Shown one piece after another: positions 15,467-28,500 of a DNA stretch of 64,000 nt (position 1 is the first letter of the stretch; every line of letters starts with the position of its first letter). The position numbers and the translations under genes are program-made. Source of the DNA: Anaerolineae bacterium. GTDB taxonomy: Bacteria; Chloroflexota; Anaerolineae; Promineifilales; Promineifilaceae. The stretch is from contig JAUIAP010000021.1 in the NCBI GenBank assembly GCA_030425205.1, positions 1-64,000 on the forward strand, given 5' to 3'. The notes beneath the pieces were generated by a model. It worked only from the letters and a program-made list of their open reading frames with translations, was not told the origin of the DNA and searched no databases.

Positions 15467-16699
15467 TCAATCGTGCGGGGTAACCCATAGATGCGTCAGT
15501 CCGTGAAAGTGATAGCTGTTGGCATATTCGGGCGGCGCGGCAAGCGTCATATTGGGCAGTCGCTCAAACAGAATCGGCAGGGCGACCTGTAGCTCAAGGC
15601 GTGCGAGCGGTGCGCCGAGGCAGTAGTGGATGCCGCCGCCAAAGGAGAGGTGCGGGTTGTGTTTTCGGCCGATGTCCAACCGTCCTGGCTCTGTAAACAC
15701 CGATGGATCGCGGTTGGCAGACCCTAAAAGCAGCGCGATCTGTGTCCCAAACGGAAAGTGATGTCCTTTGTAGGTGACATCCTCCAACACCCAGCGCGTG
15801 AATAGATGCAGCGGGGTGTCAAAGCGCAGTAGCTCCTCCACCGCCGATGCGCTCAATGCTGGGTTTTGTCGCCAGCGTTGCAACTGGTCAGGCTGTTGCA
15901 GCAGTGCCAGCACGCCGTTGCCGATTACGTTGACCGTCGCCTCATGACCCGCGTTGAGCAACAGGATGCAGGTGCTAATCAACTCGTCCTCACTCAATTT
16001 GTCCCCCGTTTCTTCAACGGCGATCAGATGAGAGAGTAGGTCGTCTTGCGGCTTATTGCGGCGATAGGTGACGAATTCGCGCAAATAGCTGACAAACGCG
16101 ATGGTGGCTTGGACGGCGGCGCGTTCATTTTCGGCCGATCTCGTTAACTCATACATCTTGACCATTGCGTGCGACCAGTTAAGCAACTGCTGGTTCATCG
16201 ACGTGGGAATGCCAATCAATTCAGCAATAATCGTAACGGGAAGCGGGGTAGCAAAATGGGGCAGTAAATCGACTGCCTGGCTATCCGGTAGCGCATCGAT
16301 CAACACATTAGTCAACGCCGCAATGCGCGGACGCAGTCGCTCGATTTGTCGCGCCATAAACCCTTTCTGCACCAGCTTGCGAATGCGCGTATGGTCGGGC
16401 GGTTCTAGCTCTAAGAGAGAGTGACTTTCTTCGTCGTAAAACGGTTGCAGGTCGGCACGGGTGGGCGGCCAGCCTAACGCCTCGCGTGTAGTCAAGTGTA
16501 GAATTTGTCGGCCGAAACGTCGGTCACGCAAAATCGTGTTGACATCCTCATGCGCGGCAAAACACCAGAGGTCATAGGCTTCCCAATAAAAGATGGGAGC
16601 TTGCTCGCGCAATTTCGCATAGTAATAATAAGGATCGTTGTAGAATGCGGGGTCACGCTGATCAAGTTGGACGCGTTTGGTGTGTAGGTCGATAATCAT
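15467..16699 (-). CDS. Cytochrome P450 (CYP107-like class)
   Basis: A 410-residue soluble bacterial P450 of usual length. The I-helix oxygen-activation motif is LNAGHEATVN, the K-helix E-x-x-R is EELLR, and the haem-ligand loop is LSFGGGIHYCLGAPLARLE with the axial Cys near residue 359. The N-terminal FYNDPYYYYAKLREQAPI and LELEPPDHTRIRKLVQKGF segments are typical of class I bacterial P450s. It monooxygenates an organic substrate using external ferredoxin; no redox partner gene is near. The frame is open to a TTG at 16711, but the ATG at 16697-16699 is preferred. It follows the methyltransferase gene on the same strand with a short gap, so the two may act in one pathway. Confidence 0.92.
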   Translation of the reverse strand: MIIDLHTKRVQLDQRDPAFYNDPYYYYAKLREQAPIFYWEAYDLWCFAAHEDVNTILRDRRFGRQILHLTTREALGWPPTRADLQPFYDEESHSLLELEPPDHTRIRKLVQKGFMARQIERLRPRIAALTNVLIDALPDSQAVDLLPHFATPLPVTIIAELIGIPTSMNQQLLNWSHAMVKMYELTRSAENERAAVQATIAFVSYLREFVTYRRNKPQDDLLSHLIAVEETGDKLSEDELISTCILLLNAGHEATVNVIGNGVLALLQQPDQLQRWRQNPALSASAVEELLRFDTPLHLFTRWVLEDVTYKGHHFPFGTQIALLLGSANRDPSVFTEPGRLDIGRKHNPHLSFGGGIHYCLGAPLARLELQVALPILFERLPNMTLAAPPEYANSYHFHGLTHLWVTPHD

Positions 16700-16724
16700 T
16701 GGATGAGGCAAATGAGATGAATGG

Positions 16725-17327
16725 CTAAGGTTTGCGAGCGCGAATGGTGAACATATGCCAATGTCTCATCCCGCCCAGTGCAGTCATCTGCTCGCCTTCC
16801 CCTTCTTGCATGTATTCTAAATGGAGTGGCTCGCACAGCTTCAGCACCTGTTCTTTGGTGTGAAACGTTATCTTGGGATTATCAGTCCACACGTGACGCG
16901 TACCAAAGAAATCACCCACAAACCGTCCGCCAGAATGCAACGAATTACAAATCTTATCCCAAAGCACAGTGAACTGATCTGGATGGCAAAATGGCAAACT
17001 GTAACCAGCCCAAATCAAATGGCTGGGCGGTAGCTCGATCGTTTCAAATGTCGCAACCTGTGTGTGCAGTCGGTTGGTCAATGGGGTTGGCGTGTTGGCT
17101 GTCAGTTTATCAATGGCCGGTGCTTGTTGGTCAATCGCCAAAACCTGCCAGCCCTGTCGCAACAGAAAGAGCGTCTCTGTTCCCGTCCCACAACCGAGAT
17201 CGATTGCGTCTCCTGCTGTTTGAAAATAGCGTAACGTGGTACGCAAAAATTCACGGGGCGGACGGCTAACGGTTTTGTCGTAATATCGTTGCCACTGCTG
17301 GGAGCTATCATCTGGGACAGATTTCAT
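16725..17327 (-). CDS. Class I SAM-dependent methyltransferase (TehB-like)
   Basis: A 200-residue protein. Motif I is AIDLGCGTGTETLFLL, the acidic end of strand 2 is VLAIDQQ, and the catalytic-face region is LIWAGYSLPFCHPDQF. The WQRYYDKTVSRPPREFL opening is typical of small TehB/Methyltransf_12-like enzymes. The start ATG at 17325-17327 has a good AGGAG ribosome site. It lies between the fructosamine-kinase-like gene and the P450 on the same strand, 13-25 bp before the latter, so co-transcription with the P450 is likely. The substrate is unknown. Confidence 0.75.
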   Translation of the reverse strand: MKSVPDDSSQQWQRYYDKTVSRPPREFLRTTLRYFQTAGDAIDLGCGTGTETLFLLRQGWQVLAIDQQAPAIDKLTANTPTPLTNRLHTQVATFETIELPPSHLIWAGYSLPFCHPDQFTVLWDKICNSLHSGGRFVGDFFGTRHVWTDNPKITFHTKEQVLKLCEPLHLEYMQEGEGEQMTALGGMRHWHMFTIRARKP

Positions 17328-17453
17328 TTCACACTCCTGTCATATAAACCGCTGCTGAAAAGTTTTGTCAATGGATTATGCCAGCAGGTTGATGGACAAA
17401 CAAAATGCAGGCGGGCATCAGGATTCACGTTTGGTGACGTGATAAATCGCCCC

Positions 17454-18317
17454 TCAATATCCAAATCGCTGGAGCGTCTGCGCCACACGCGCCACATAAC
17501 TGCCGCCGAATAGATGAACATGCACAAGCAGCGGATAGAGGTTGTAGATGTCACGGCGTTCTTCAAAGAAACCGTTTTGAATGGGGCGCAATTCATGATA
17601 ACGACGAAAAAACGGGTCGCCAAATGTGTTAAACAGCGTAATAAATGCGAGTTCAATTTCAGGATCAGCGTAGTAGATGGCGGGGTCGATAAAGCCTATG
17701 ATCTGCCCACCCTCTGCCAATACGTTGGTTGTCCAGACATCGCCGTGAATCAGAGCAGGGTGGGGCGGCTCATCTAGCCAGCGTGGGAGGTCTGCCGCGA
17801 AGCGTTCTAGTCGGTGTAAGAGGGCAGTTGGTAACTGCCGAGCATCTCGTGCGGCGTGTGCGCGATGAAGAAGACGCTGTTCTGCGAAAAAGTTGATCCA
17901 TGAATTGGACAGCGGATTGGGCTGTGCCAGCCCCCCGATGCGTGTTGTCGATTTAAAACCGAACTGTGGGGCAGTGATGGCATGGAGCGCAGCGAGGTGT
18001 TCGGCTGCATCGCGCTCGGCATCGGCCGAAAAGTGGCTCGCGCCTTGTAGGTGCTGCATGACGAGTAATTCGGCCGAGCTGTACAACACTGCTGGCACAG
18101 GCAGCGCACTATTGGCTGCCAAGTAGCGTAGCATGTTGCCTTCCACATGCAATGCCGCCTGTTCACCATGCTCAACCTTAATGGCAAGCTGTTGCCCATC
18201 GGTCAGTACAGCCTGATAAACCTCAGCAACCGACCCGCCATGCAAAACAGACAACCTGCGCACGGGCACACCCATCAAGTCCGTAATTTGCTGACGGAGA
18301 TCGGTTACAGTCATCAT
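17454..18317 (-). CDS. Fructosamine kinase-family protein
   Basis: A 287-residue member of the protein-kinase-like FN3K family. The N-terminal lobe has VLHGGSVAEVYQAVL (G-rich loop region) and the lysine in LAIKVEHG. The catalytic loop is HPALIHGDVWTTNVL with the conserved Asp and Asn, and the metal-binding DPA motif is GFIDPAIYYADPEIELA. Members phosphorylate ketosamines on glycated proteins or small molecules, starting their removal. Length is as usual. The start is the ATG at 18315-18317 or the adjacent one. Two TCGGCCGA copies are present (18022 and 18070). Confidence 0.85.
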   Translation of the reverse strand: MMTVTDLRQQITDLMGVPVRRLSVLHGGSVAEVYQAVLTDGQQLAIKVEHGEQAALHVEGNMLRYLAANSALPVPAVLYSSAELLVMQHLQGASHFSADAERDAAEHLAALHAITAPQFGFKSTTRIGGLAQPNPLSNSWINFFAEQRLLHRAHAARDARQLPTALLHRLERFAADLPRWLDEPPHPALIHGDVWTTNVLAEGGQIIGFIDPAIYYADPEIELAFITLFNTFGDPFFRRYHELRPIQNGFFEERRDIYNLYPLLVHVHLFGGSYVARVAQTLQRFGY

Positions 18318-18449
18318 TTCTGCATTTGCGCTGAAGCGCCAGAATGGACAGCGCGGTCGGTATTGGCAAGATTGTGCATTGGAAAATTATAGCGATTCTT
18401 TGCAATGCGCATTAAATTGACCCTGTAAAACCGTCTATGTGGAGGCAAT

Positions 18450-18805
18450 ATGAAACAGCAAGGTGATATTTCGGCCGAACCATTCTTCCCAACACGGAGA
18501 CATTCCAAGATTTTGCTGGGAGACAGCGTGAGTTTGTCATTGATCTCGTTCCCCCCATGTTGAATGGTTACTTTCTGCGAGCGCGTGAAGTGACAAGTTC
18601 AGAGCTGGATGAGGGCTATCAATTTGCGGCATATTCCCCTGTCGATCCCTTTATCGCATTAGGGATGTTGCGCGGTAAGATTCGGGAAGGTTTGGCAACC
18701 CGCTATCTGTCGAGAGAACACGGGACACTCTCACTGGGTCACAACAAACTCAAAGGGCGAGTTGGCTACGAAGGCATTGTCGTTGACGGCGAGTTCATTT
18801 CAAGA
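18450..18805 (+). pseudogene. Frameshifted and truncated conserved hypothetical gene
   Basis: An ATG at 18450 with a strong ribosome site (GTGGAGGCAAT) opens a frame reading MKQQGDISAEPFFPT. Near 18490 the protein-like reading moves to another frame: NTETFQDFAGRQREFVIDLV, continuing through FLRAREVTSSELDEGYQFAA to GYEGIVVDGEFIS. The family is not recognised. One base appears lost near 18495. The C-terminus ends near 18800, where an antisense subtilase fragment begins, so the gene is also cut by a rearrangement junction. Confidence 0.55.
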
Positions 18806-19140
18806 TGTGCCGCTGATCGCAAAGTGGCCGTTAACACCAGCACCGACCACGCTTTCCACTGTTGTGCTGTTGCCTAACTCATTGTCGCGCAACGCTTGCC
18901 CATTAGCTTGCGAAAGACTGATTGCGGGACTGTCACCCGTGCAGCTACCATCACATATACCGCTAAAATTACTCGCCGCATTGTTAAAAATGATCGCCGC
19001 AACACCCCTATTGGCCTCGAATTTGTTGATTTTTTCGGAGAAGGCGACGTTGCCCCGTTCGCATAAAACGATCATGCCATTCCAGCCCGCAACGCCTGAC
19101 TCTTGCCTGATCGCACGAGAATCCGCTCCCACTGGTCAGA
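18800..19140 (-). pseudogene. PA-domain fragment of a subtilisin-like protease
   Basis: A minus-strand frame reads GMIVLCERGNVAFSEKINKF, then NRGVAAIIFNN and SPAISLSQANGQALRD. This is the protease-associated (PA) domain pattern found inserted in secreted subtilases. It is missing both the catalytic domain and the rest of the protein. It abuts the truncated gene on the plus strand at about 18800. Another subtilase-type fragment is at 60471-60704. Confidence 0.6.
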
Positions 19141-19269
19141 TTTGACCGCAACGTCCCCCAGCAGTTGGACAGATAAGACGGACATCTTTACCGTTAACCT
19201 CGCGTTATGTTTGGCATATCGTGCGTTTTCAAAAGCATAACGATGCGTTAACGATCCTACATATACTTC

Positions 19270-19494
19270 ATGTACATGAGAACGCAAACTAATTATGCTT
19301 CGTATTTGCTGCGCGTTTGGCGCACCAATTCGGCCGAACCGCCCCGCGCCGCCCTTACCGATGTCAATACAGGTCAAGAGGTTACCTTTGCCGCGCTTGA
19401 GGCGATTTTGCCGTATATCGAGACCTGCTTCGAGAGCGCAGTTCAAGACGAAGAAAATCAGGGTGGTTCAAGCGTGAGACATAGCAAGTCATAA
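19270..19494 (+). CDS. Small conserved protein, paralogue of the one at 60231
   Basis: A 74-residue protein without a signal peptide or membrane segment. Its core, YASYLLRVWRTNSAEPPRAA then LTDVNTGQEVTFAALEAIL, aligns with the small protein at 60231 (YAAYLLRLW, ALTNPHTHDEWLFADVDSLI). The shape is that of a small cytosolic family with an invariant YLLR-W and a short hairpin; I do not know its function. Both copies sit at the edge of the surface-protein island. It starts at ATG 19270 or 19276; no strong ribosome site is visible. It ends 49 bp before the giant gene and could be co-transcribed with it. Confidence 0.6.
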   Translation: MYMRTQTNYASYLLRVWRTNSAEPPRAALTDVNTGQEVTFAALEAILPYIETCFESAVQDEENQGGSSVRHSKS

Positions 19495-19543
19495 GCTAGA
19501 ACCGTGTTTGCGTCGGTATTCGCCGTTTTATAAGGAGATTAAC

Positions 19544-22500
19544 ATGGGTATTCGGCATTTCTGGAAAGTTTTCGCAATCGTTGTCGTTTTACTGGTTGGT
19601 GTACGGATTTCGTCCGCAGATAACCACCAAACCACCCTTATCCGCGCCATTGAACAAGCGGAAGCGGTCGGCGCATACAGCTACCGCACCGACCTGATCC
19701 AGACGACGCGACCGCTGCCCAAGCTGATCAATCTCGGCTTATCGAGTACCGAAGAACGGTTTGAGATCGCTGGTTCGGTCAACCTGCCAGAGGAAGAGCT
19801 GTATCTCACGCTGACCGATGTGGGTGGCGTGATTGAGGTTCAGGTAGATGAGGACGGGGCTTTCGGCCGATTAGACCCCGCCGCCGACTGGCAACCGCTC
19901 GACGACTTCGATGGTGGCCTCTTTGCACCCGGTCAGGACAGCTTGGCCTATCTGCACGCGGCCGAAAACGTCACCTTTGTCAGCAGCGACAGCCGTGCGG
20001 GACTCTCCTTTGACCGCTATACATTTGACCTGAACGGCGAAACGTTTGCCGCGCACGTCCGTACCTTGATGGAAGAGGAGATGCGGCGCAACGGTGAACT
20101 GCCACGCAGCTTACGGCTGGAGACATCCAATATTTACGCGCAGATGGAGGGGGCAGGGGAAATTTGGATCGGCGCGAATGGTCTCCCCATCCGCCAAATC
20201 ATCAATGCCACATTTCCCGAAAGCAATACCGAGCAGGTCAGCATTGAACTCAGTACCGAATTTTTTGGCTGGGACGCACAGCGCGTCGCGGCGACACAGC
20301 CGTTCTGGGAGCCGCTGCGCCTGAACAATCAGCAGGTGGTTGAACAGGCGACGTTTGGTGTTGTTGGTTTGGCAGTGCTGGCGGTGGGTCTGTTTACATT
20401 GATGTCGCTTTCTTATCGGCAACGGTATCGCGTGTTTGCGATTGTGATTGTAGGGACGATGGTCTTTTCGCCCGTATTGCAGATTGCGGAATCGGCCGAA
20501 ATCCGCGACTACTTTGAGCGTAATCAGCCAGAGGAGGAGCCACTGCCGAGCTTTGAGCCAGTGGCCGAACCGTTTGATAGCAGTCGCAATCCGCTGTCAT
20601 ATTTGCCAGATTTTGGGGAGGTTGGGCTATTTTCGGCCGAAATCAGCTCCCCGCTCGCCCTCTTTGCCGCCGAAAATGACAGCACAGACAACGTATCGTA
20701 CCAAGTCGTGGATCGGGCGGCGGCCGACGCCGACAACGACCGCATCCCCGACGACAAAGAGCGCAAAGGGTGTGAAAACAAAGCAGACTGCGATGGGGAC
20801 GGGCTGACTGACTTTGAAGAAAATGTCGGCATTGGCACGCTCGATAACCAAATCGACAGCGATGGGGACGGGCTGAGCGATCTCGCCGAAGTGCGTGGCA
20901 TCAATGGCAAGTACACCAACCCGCTCGAAGTAGATACGAACGGCGACGGCTTGCCCGATGGGGCAGAATGTTCGGAGGATGCGTCTAGTAAAACACTGCG
21001 TTGCCCCGATCAAGACAATGACGGCACGCTCGATGTATTCGACTTCGACAACGACGGCGACGGTGTGCCAGACAGTGTCGATCTCTCAGTTGACAGCAAA
21101 GGGACAACGATTGAGGGAACGAAAGACAAAGAACTACACCTCTCAATCAACGATTTGCAAGCGAAGCCCGTGACGGTCAACTTTCAAATTCGGCCGACGA
21201 ACCCCCGCCACCTTTGGCTCAGTCGCACCATTCTCGATTGGCCTGAATTCGATACGCTTGGCAACGTCACCCAGCTAGTCAATCAAACATTAGGCAACAG
21301 TGGTCAGGCGGCTAACGGCGATACCCGCGCCGTACCGATGCTTGAATTGACCATCCCATTTGACACCAATCGCTATGGTAATCTGCCCACCAAGAGTGGT
21401 GTGCCAGCCCAACGAGTCGCGCCGCCCGCATTCCCTGCACCCAAAACCGACCACGACTTCAACTATGAATGGTTCACCGTTGCCTGTCACGCACTCGGCT
21501 ACAAAACCGGCGCGACCGACGCCGCCAATATCACCCAATGTGCCAATGAGATTTGGAACAACACCAATCAGGGCAAATACAAGGACGACATTGCCAACTG
21601 GCAAACCGATCACGGCGAAGCGTATGTGCAGTTTGCCGTGCAGTGTCACCTCGCTGGGTTTGCTGATGTCGATACGTGCAAGAACGACAAACTCAAAACG
21701 TGGATCGCTGGTTGGCTTGATGCAGAGTTACTCAAGCAGTACGGTGTGTCGGTGCGCCCGCTCAACGACAAGGGGGATTTGCTCGCCTACATCCCGCTGC
21801 AACTGGTCTATGACGAATTCAATACCCCCGTCGCCTTTGCGGGAACGATGGCATATCTGCCGCAAGGGGGGTGGGGCAGCTCCCACAATGTGCGTCTCGT
21901 CTGGTCGATTCAGGTGTTGATGCAGGAACAAGAGCAGTCGATCACGCGCACCTGCGCCTTTCCCGACAATCCCGGCAAAGAGTATAAAAATCAGCCGTGT
22001 CCGTATGGCACGTATGAAACCGCCGTCGAAAACGAGCCGGGTGCGTGGAAGCCTGTCGCGCCTAGCACTATTGCCAACCCCGTGCCGTCTACCGTCATCA
22101 CCTACGACGATGACTGGCTGCTGACGGGGTTGAGCGTGCGCGAAGATCACGACTTTGCGGCTGCGCTTGTCGTTGAAAATCCGACTAGCGAACGCACCAC
22201 GCTTGAAGGACAGGGACGCTATTACGAGAACGAACTGTGGCAACTCGCGGACGGACTGGGGCAAACCTTTTTGGCGGGTGTTCCCGCGCTCGACCTCGCC
22301 GCCGTCGAGCAACGCTGGAGGCTAAACAGCACGGCGAGCGAAGCGGATCGCTGGTCGTTTCCCGCCAACAGCTTCATTGTTGAGCGGCATGAATACCCGA
22401 CGCAGCTCACTGGTTTACAAAACATCACACAAGTTCGCACAGAGGGTTTGCTCGCCGCCCATTTCATCGACCGCATCAGCAAGCCCGTCGTCATGACGCT

Positions 22501-25500
22501 GTACGAAGAGACGTATCGGGAGGTCAATCTTGATGCACTATCTGGCAGTTTGAATAGTTGGTTGGCACTCTCGTTGCGAACGATGGGAGCCGAACCAACG
22601 CCCAACGTGCGGCGCGGCTTGAAGTTCACGCCCTATGAGCGCGTCAACAACGCCTGGCAAGCGGCGAGCTTTAATAGCTATTACGATCATCTATCGTTGC
22701 GGCTCGATGCAGGGTTAAAAGATAACGCCGCATTGCGTGGCAATGTCAACTGGTCGAACAGCGATGTGCGAGCAGGCGCGGTTGAGCTGGGGCGCATGTA
22801 CTTTGTTGGAAACTATGTCGGTCACTACAAGGTGACGCGCTTTGGCAACAAGTCGGTAATTGATACGAGTTCGGCCGATAAAGCCAGCACCCTTCTCGCC
22901 AACGTCGGTGTCAAAACGGCTGCCGCCAAAACGGTGATTGAGCGAATTGGTGGCGAAGTCGCTGCGATTTTGGAGAGCGGGCCAAACCTGCTGGCTGCGG
23001 AGGATGTCGGCTTGAAGGTAGCGACTGGCGCACAGATTTCCAACGAGGATTTTCTCTCGCTGCTGCCAACAGGTGTCGTTGATGATGATGTGGTCAAGCA
23101 GTCGCTCAAACAGCGTGCGCTTTCGCGCTTGAAAAATATCAGCCTGACCAACGCGCTCGGTGCGCTTGGTGGCTTGGCAGTTGTCGGGACGGCCGTCGTT
23201 GGCTCTATCGTTTCACCCAGCAAAAAGTCGCACTATTTCCATGCGTCCAACACCGCGCTGCAACTGATGAACACCACCCTCAACGCATTTGGTGTCAAAG
23301 ATGCCATCGACGGCTTCAAAGAGGCCAAGGCGCTCAAGAGTGCGCTCAACGTCGGTGGGGATGCCGCATCGGGTGCGGCCAAGTCGCTCAAGGCGGCCGC
23401 CAAATCGGCCAAAGTGGGCGCGATTATTGGTCTCGTTCTTGACGTTGGTATTGCGATTGGCGTGTTTGCCACCACGTTAGCGACGGGCGGCGATGTCGGT
23501 GCGGCGATTGCGGGGCTGATTGCGGCTCTCTTCGTTGCCGTCCTCCTTTTCACCATTGCCGTGATTCCCGTTATCGGACAAATCATCGTCGCCATCATTG
23601 GCCTGATCGATGGCATCATTGCGGGCATTTGCGCGATTGGCGACTGGGTAACGGGGGACAAATTTACAGGCGACCCCAATAATCCGGCGGGTGCGTGGGC
23701 ATGTAAGGGGATAGCGAATACCATTGCATCCGCACTGTCGTTTGCCTTCTACGGCAACAACACCGCAATCGACATGGGGGATGCAGATCGTTTATCCATT
23801 GGCAACTTCCAAACGTCGCACGCGGATCCCGACGCAGGGCCGCGTGCGGGTAACACGATGTACATTACGCTTGATCTTGCGCTCAATCCGAAAGAGGCGG
23901 GGCTCTTTTATACTGGGACGAAACACGGGGATGATGTCGTATTCTCCTACGAGATCACGGATGAGGAAAAGAAGCAAGAGACATATGGCAATCCGTGTCT
24001 CACCACGCCAAAAGTCTATTTGAAAACTGCGGCGGGCTGTGCGGAATACGAGTGGAAATACATTCCTACAGGAGAAAGGACGGACGCGGATCGTTGGTAT
24101 TCGGCACAGGTTAACGACATCAAAGCACTCGCGTGGAAAATGGAGGCGGGTCTCAATCAAAAGCCAGCCGCCTATCTGACAGAGTACTCACTCGTTCCAT
24201 CACAAAAGAACGTCACGTTTGTCTTTTGGGAAAGTGAAAATAAGGCGGTTTCGAGTATTGATCTGACGGATGGGATGTACTTTGATGTCTTCCCAGCGAC
24301 ATTAGACGGATTTTTTGAGATTAAAAAGATTCCGGGCAGCACCGCTTATTATTCGACGTTTCTCCCAAATAACAGCCCTATTATCCCTTTATTCTCTTCA
24401 TTTACTCCGTTGTTGGATGCGGATGGGGACGGGTTGCGCGTCGGCTCTGATCCAGACGATGGTGATCCAGACACGGATGATGACGGGTTGAGCGATTTCT
24501 ATGAGATCGAGCATGGGACAGATCCGCGCAAGGCGGACAGCGATAATGATGGACTAGATGATAAGGCAGAGATTCGGTTGAAGACAGATCCAAATTCGGC
24601 CGATTCTGACAACGACGGTCTTAACGACTTCCAAGAAACAAACGGCTGGGCAATCATCTACAACGCCAACGGCGACCAGACGTGGACGACCTCCAACCCG
24701 TGGAACGGCGACACCGATGGCGACACCTTTACCGATGCGGAAGAAAAAGCGATTGGCTTCAATCCCAACGTGCCTAACACGTTTGAATTTTTCGACTTCA
24801 CCTCGCGTATTAATGATGCGGACGGATTTTTTGCGCCCGATGAGCGGTTCCAATACGTGCTGGAATTCCGCAGCCGTCTCGCTGGCACAACGCTCAACGC
24901 CGCCTTTGACACGGAGTTACCGCCAGAGCTAACCAGCAACAACCAGCCATACGGCTTTTTGCTCAAGCCAAGCGATTCGCCCACAAAGATTGTTGAATCG
25001 GTGACGGTCGGTTCGGCCGATTCTGTCAACTCTGGCGCAGTCGATCTCACTGTAACCGGCATTGGGACGCTGCCCAGCACAAATTCGGCCGATGCCCCCG
25101 TTCTGGAAGATTGGGCGGGCGCAAACAGCAACGATTACGGCAGCGAAGCGACCAAAACGCTATCCGCATTGACCCGTGCAAGCGGCAAAGATGGCTTTAC
25201 CGCGCAACTGTGGGTCAAGCCTCAACTTTCAAATTCAACCCCGCAAATGTTGTTGGGGAATGCCCCGCTCGGTGCAAGCGGTTTGAAAGAGAGTGGTTTT
25301 CTGCTGTATCTTGAAAAGGGAACTGGCAATAACGCCACGATTCACCACCTGATGCGCTCTGGCGATGTGCAGATCATCCCCGAATCGACAACCGTTCCCA
25401 TCGCAGACGGCAAGTGGCATCTCGTCACCTACAGCCTTGACTGGACAACCAATCGGGCGACGTTGTATATCGACGGCGTAGAGGCGGCGGGCTTTAACAT

Positions 25501-28500
25501 CGCCACCATCCAAACCGTCCAGAACGGGAACAATGCGATTCTGCATTACAACACCCCATTCCACACTGAGGGCATGAGCCGATCATACAGCACGCTCGGC
25601 AAGTTTGAGGTGTTCGACTACCTATGGGTGCGTGAACAACATCTGTTTACAGTCGATTTTGATTTCGACCAGCGCACGCTATTACCAAATAGCCGCTTGC
25701 CGAATTTGCGCGATAACAGCCCCTACCAACACATTATCGGCTGTCTTGACACAGAGAGCAGGGTGGGCGTTTCGGGCAACAGCGCAGCGATCTCTGGCTA
25801 TTCGTGTACGCCAGATGTTTTTCAACATCGCTATCAGCGCAGCGGATTTTTCCAAGGCGACACCGACAGCGCGAATATCGGCTATGGTTCTTACACGGTC
25901 GGATTGTGGCTGTTTGCTGAACAAAAACCGAGCGAATCGCTGCACCTCGTCAAGCATGGGCCGGGCAATCGGGATTGGGGGATGCGTTTTGGGATTAACT
26001 CCGACGGGAAGTTCTACACCAAAGATTCATCACAGAGCTGCTCAAATCAAACGCTAGGTGAGTGCATCGACATCAATTGGAACACAGCAGTTGAGCTAAA
26101 CAAGTGGAGCCATTACACCCTGCGTTATGACGATCAGGGTCGCACCTACACGCTGTTTGTCAACGGACAGCAGGTTGAGCAGAAGACAGATATGGGGCGT
26201 TCAGTGCATAGCGAATCGTGGCAACCGTATCTGTTTTCGAGTCCACAGGTCAGTTCGGGCGGCACTCTGGCACGGCAGCCCATTTATATAGATGAGGTGA
26301 AACTATCCCCCCTTAAGTTGACCGACGATGAAATCGTTAATCTGTACAACGCGGCGCCATTGCTGTACGTTCCGTTTGATGAGCGGGGCGGGGCGACGAC
26401 GTTTGTGGGGTCTGGCGTGGACGCTGCCAATCTGACCTGTAGCGGCGACTGCCCTGCTGCGGGTGTGCAAGGCAAAATTCGGCGGGGTGTGCAGTTCGAT
26501 TCGGCCGAAACCCTGCAAGCCGCCACCGTCCCAAATGCCAAAGGGGTCAGCTTCTGGATCAACCCCGATCAAATCACAAACGGCGCACTCATTTTAGCGC
26601 GTGGCAGTGATGTCAAAATCAGCTTCCACAACAATACAATCGCCTGTTTTGCTGGCAATCAGGCCGTCACCAGTGCCGACATGCCGGCCCTGAATGTCGG
26701 CGAATGGAACTTTGTCTCAATCATGCACTACACGGTCAGACAGTTCGTTGAGTACAACATCAACGGGAAGACGGTGCGCGTCAATTGGGGTGGGCAATGC
26801 CTTAACAGCAATGCGCCACTCACAGTTGGCGGCGGCACGGCGGCCAGCCACTTCGACGGCAAGCTAGACGACCTGCAACTGTTTAGACAGGTTCTCCTAC
26901 CAGAGCAGACGAACGCAGTCTATGAGGCGGGGCGGTTCCACTTTTCGGCCGAAGAGACCCACACCATCACCATCGACGACGACAATCCAACGCTGCAACC
27001 ACTCTTTGAAGATTACGCATGGTATCCCGCCAACGCGGAGGTCGTCTTAGGCGCGAGTGTGGCCGATGCAACCTCGTCCGTTGTCAAGTTTGAGTGGCGT
27101 GTTGGCAGCACGGGTGCATTACAGGAAGCGCAAGCAGACCCTGACGCGCCCGGTGTCTATCTGTTCAGCTTGCCGCCAGCAACAGCAAATCTCGTCCCAA
27201 CCGAGAATCTGTTTATGTACGCGACAGATGCGGTCGGACACCGCACGCAGGTCAGTCCAAGGATACGTCGGGATAGCCAGCCGCCGACCGTGGCGGTGAC
27301 AGCGTTCACGCAAAATGCAGAGACGTATCAGCGGCAGACAGACGGGACATATCGTCTAGCGGTTAGCGGCACTTTTGATGACGGTGCAGGCATTGGCGTG
27401 CAGTCGATTGAGGTGAAACTATTGGATGCGGCGGGTGGACAGTTGGTTTTGCCGATTCTGATCGACACCACCAATGACAGTGACGGCAAATGGGAGGCAA
27501 ACATCGAAATGCGTCGCCCCATCAATGAGACGGTGACGGTTGAGGCGATTGCGACTGACAAGCTCGGCAACGTCAGCAGCAAGGCGACGACGACCGCCGC
27601 CATCGAATCAAACGCGCCACGCGGCAGCATCATCAATGACCAAACAGCGTTAAGTAGTTCAGGCAGTGCGCCTAATTTGACATTGCCGACGATCAGCGGC
27701 TTCGTCGCCGATGTACCCTATCCCAATAACGCAGCTTTACACTTGCCATTTGACGCTATGTCGAGCAACCCGACCACCTTTAACGACACGTCGGTCAATC
27801 GTCGTAACGCAACCTGTTCCCCATGCCCCGCCGTTATCGACGCGGGCAAAGTGGGCAAAGGCGTGCGCTTTGCGGGTGGCGAGTCGCTCGTCTGGGCACA
27901 GCCCGATGGCCGCGAATTCGTACCAAACGATTTCAGCTTTGTGGCATGGGTCAAACCGTCGGGATCAGCGGGACAAACGCTGTTTGAATTCGGCCGCGAC
28001 GCAAACCATTACATGCGGATTCAGCGTGGCAGTGGCAACACATTGACCTTTGATCTCAAACGAAACGGCAATTCACAACTGATTGAAGGGGGTCAAATCC
28101 AAAGCGGGCAATGGAATCATGTGGCGGTTGTGCAGGACAACGGGATCGTAATTCTCTACATCAATGGCAAAGAGGTCGGTTCAAAATTGTTGACGACGCG
28201 ACCTGTTGACGTGTTGAACAAAGACGGTAAGTTCTGGTTTGGTAAGTCGCCATACAGCACAGGAGCCGCGCCCTATCAAGGGGAAATGGATGACGTGTTG
28301 GTGTATGGACGTGCGCTTTCGGCCGATGAGATCACGCGCCTGTTTAACCCAATGAGCGCGGGCATCAGCAAGCTCGAACTCGGCTACCTGCACGTTCGGG
28401 ATGCCAATTCACCAGAAGCAGCGCATTACTTCCCAGTCAACTTCACGGCGACCAACGACCCATATGCGACGTGGACGGCACAGGTTCCCGCAGGGTTGGA

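Noticed and set aside
19508..19543. Upstream TTG start for the giant gene
   Set aside because: The segment contains the ribosome site TAAGGAGATT for the ATG at 19544, and the signal peptide begins there.
23233..23724. Long antisense frames inside the giant gene, such as this one with hydrophobic Pro/Ala-rich sequence
   Set aside because: They mirror the codon structure of the plus-strand gene and lack ribosome sites or family motifs.
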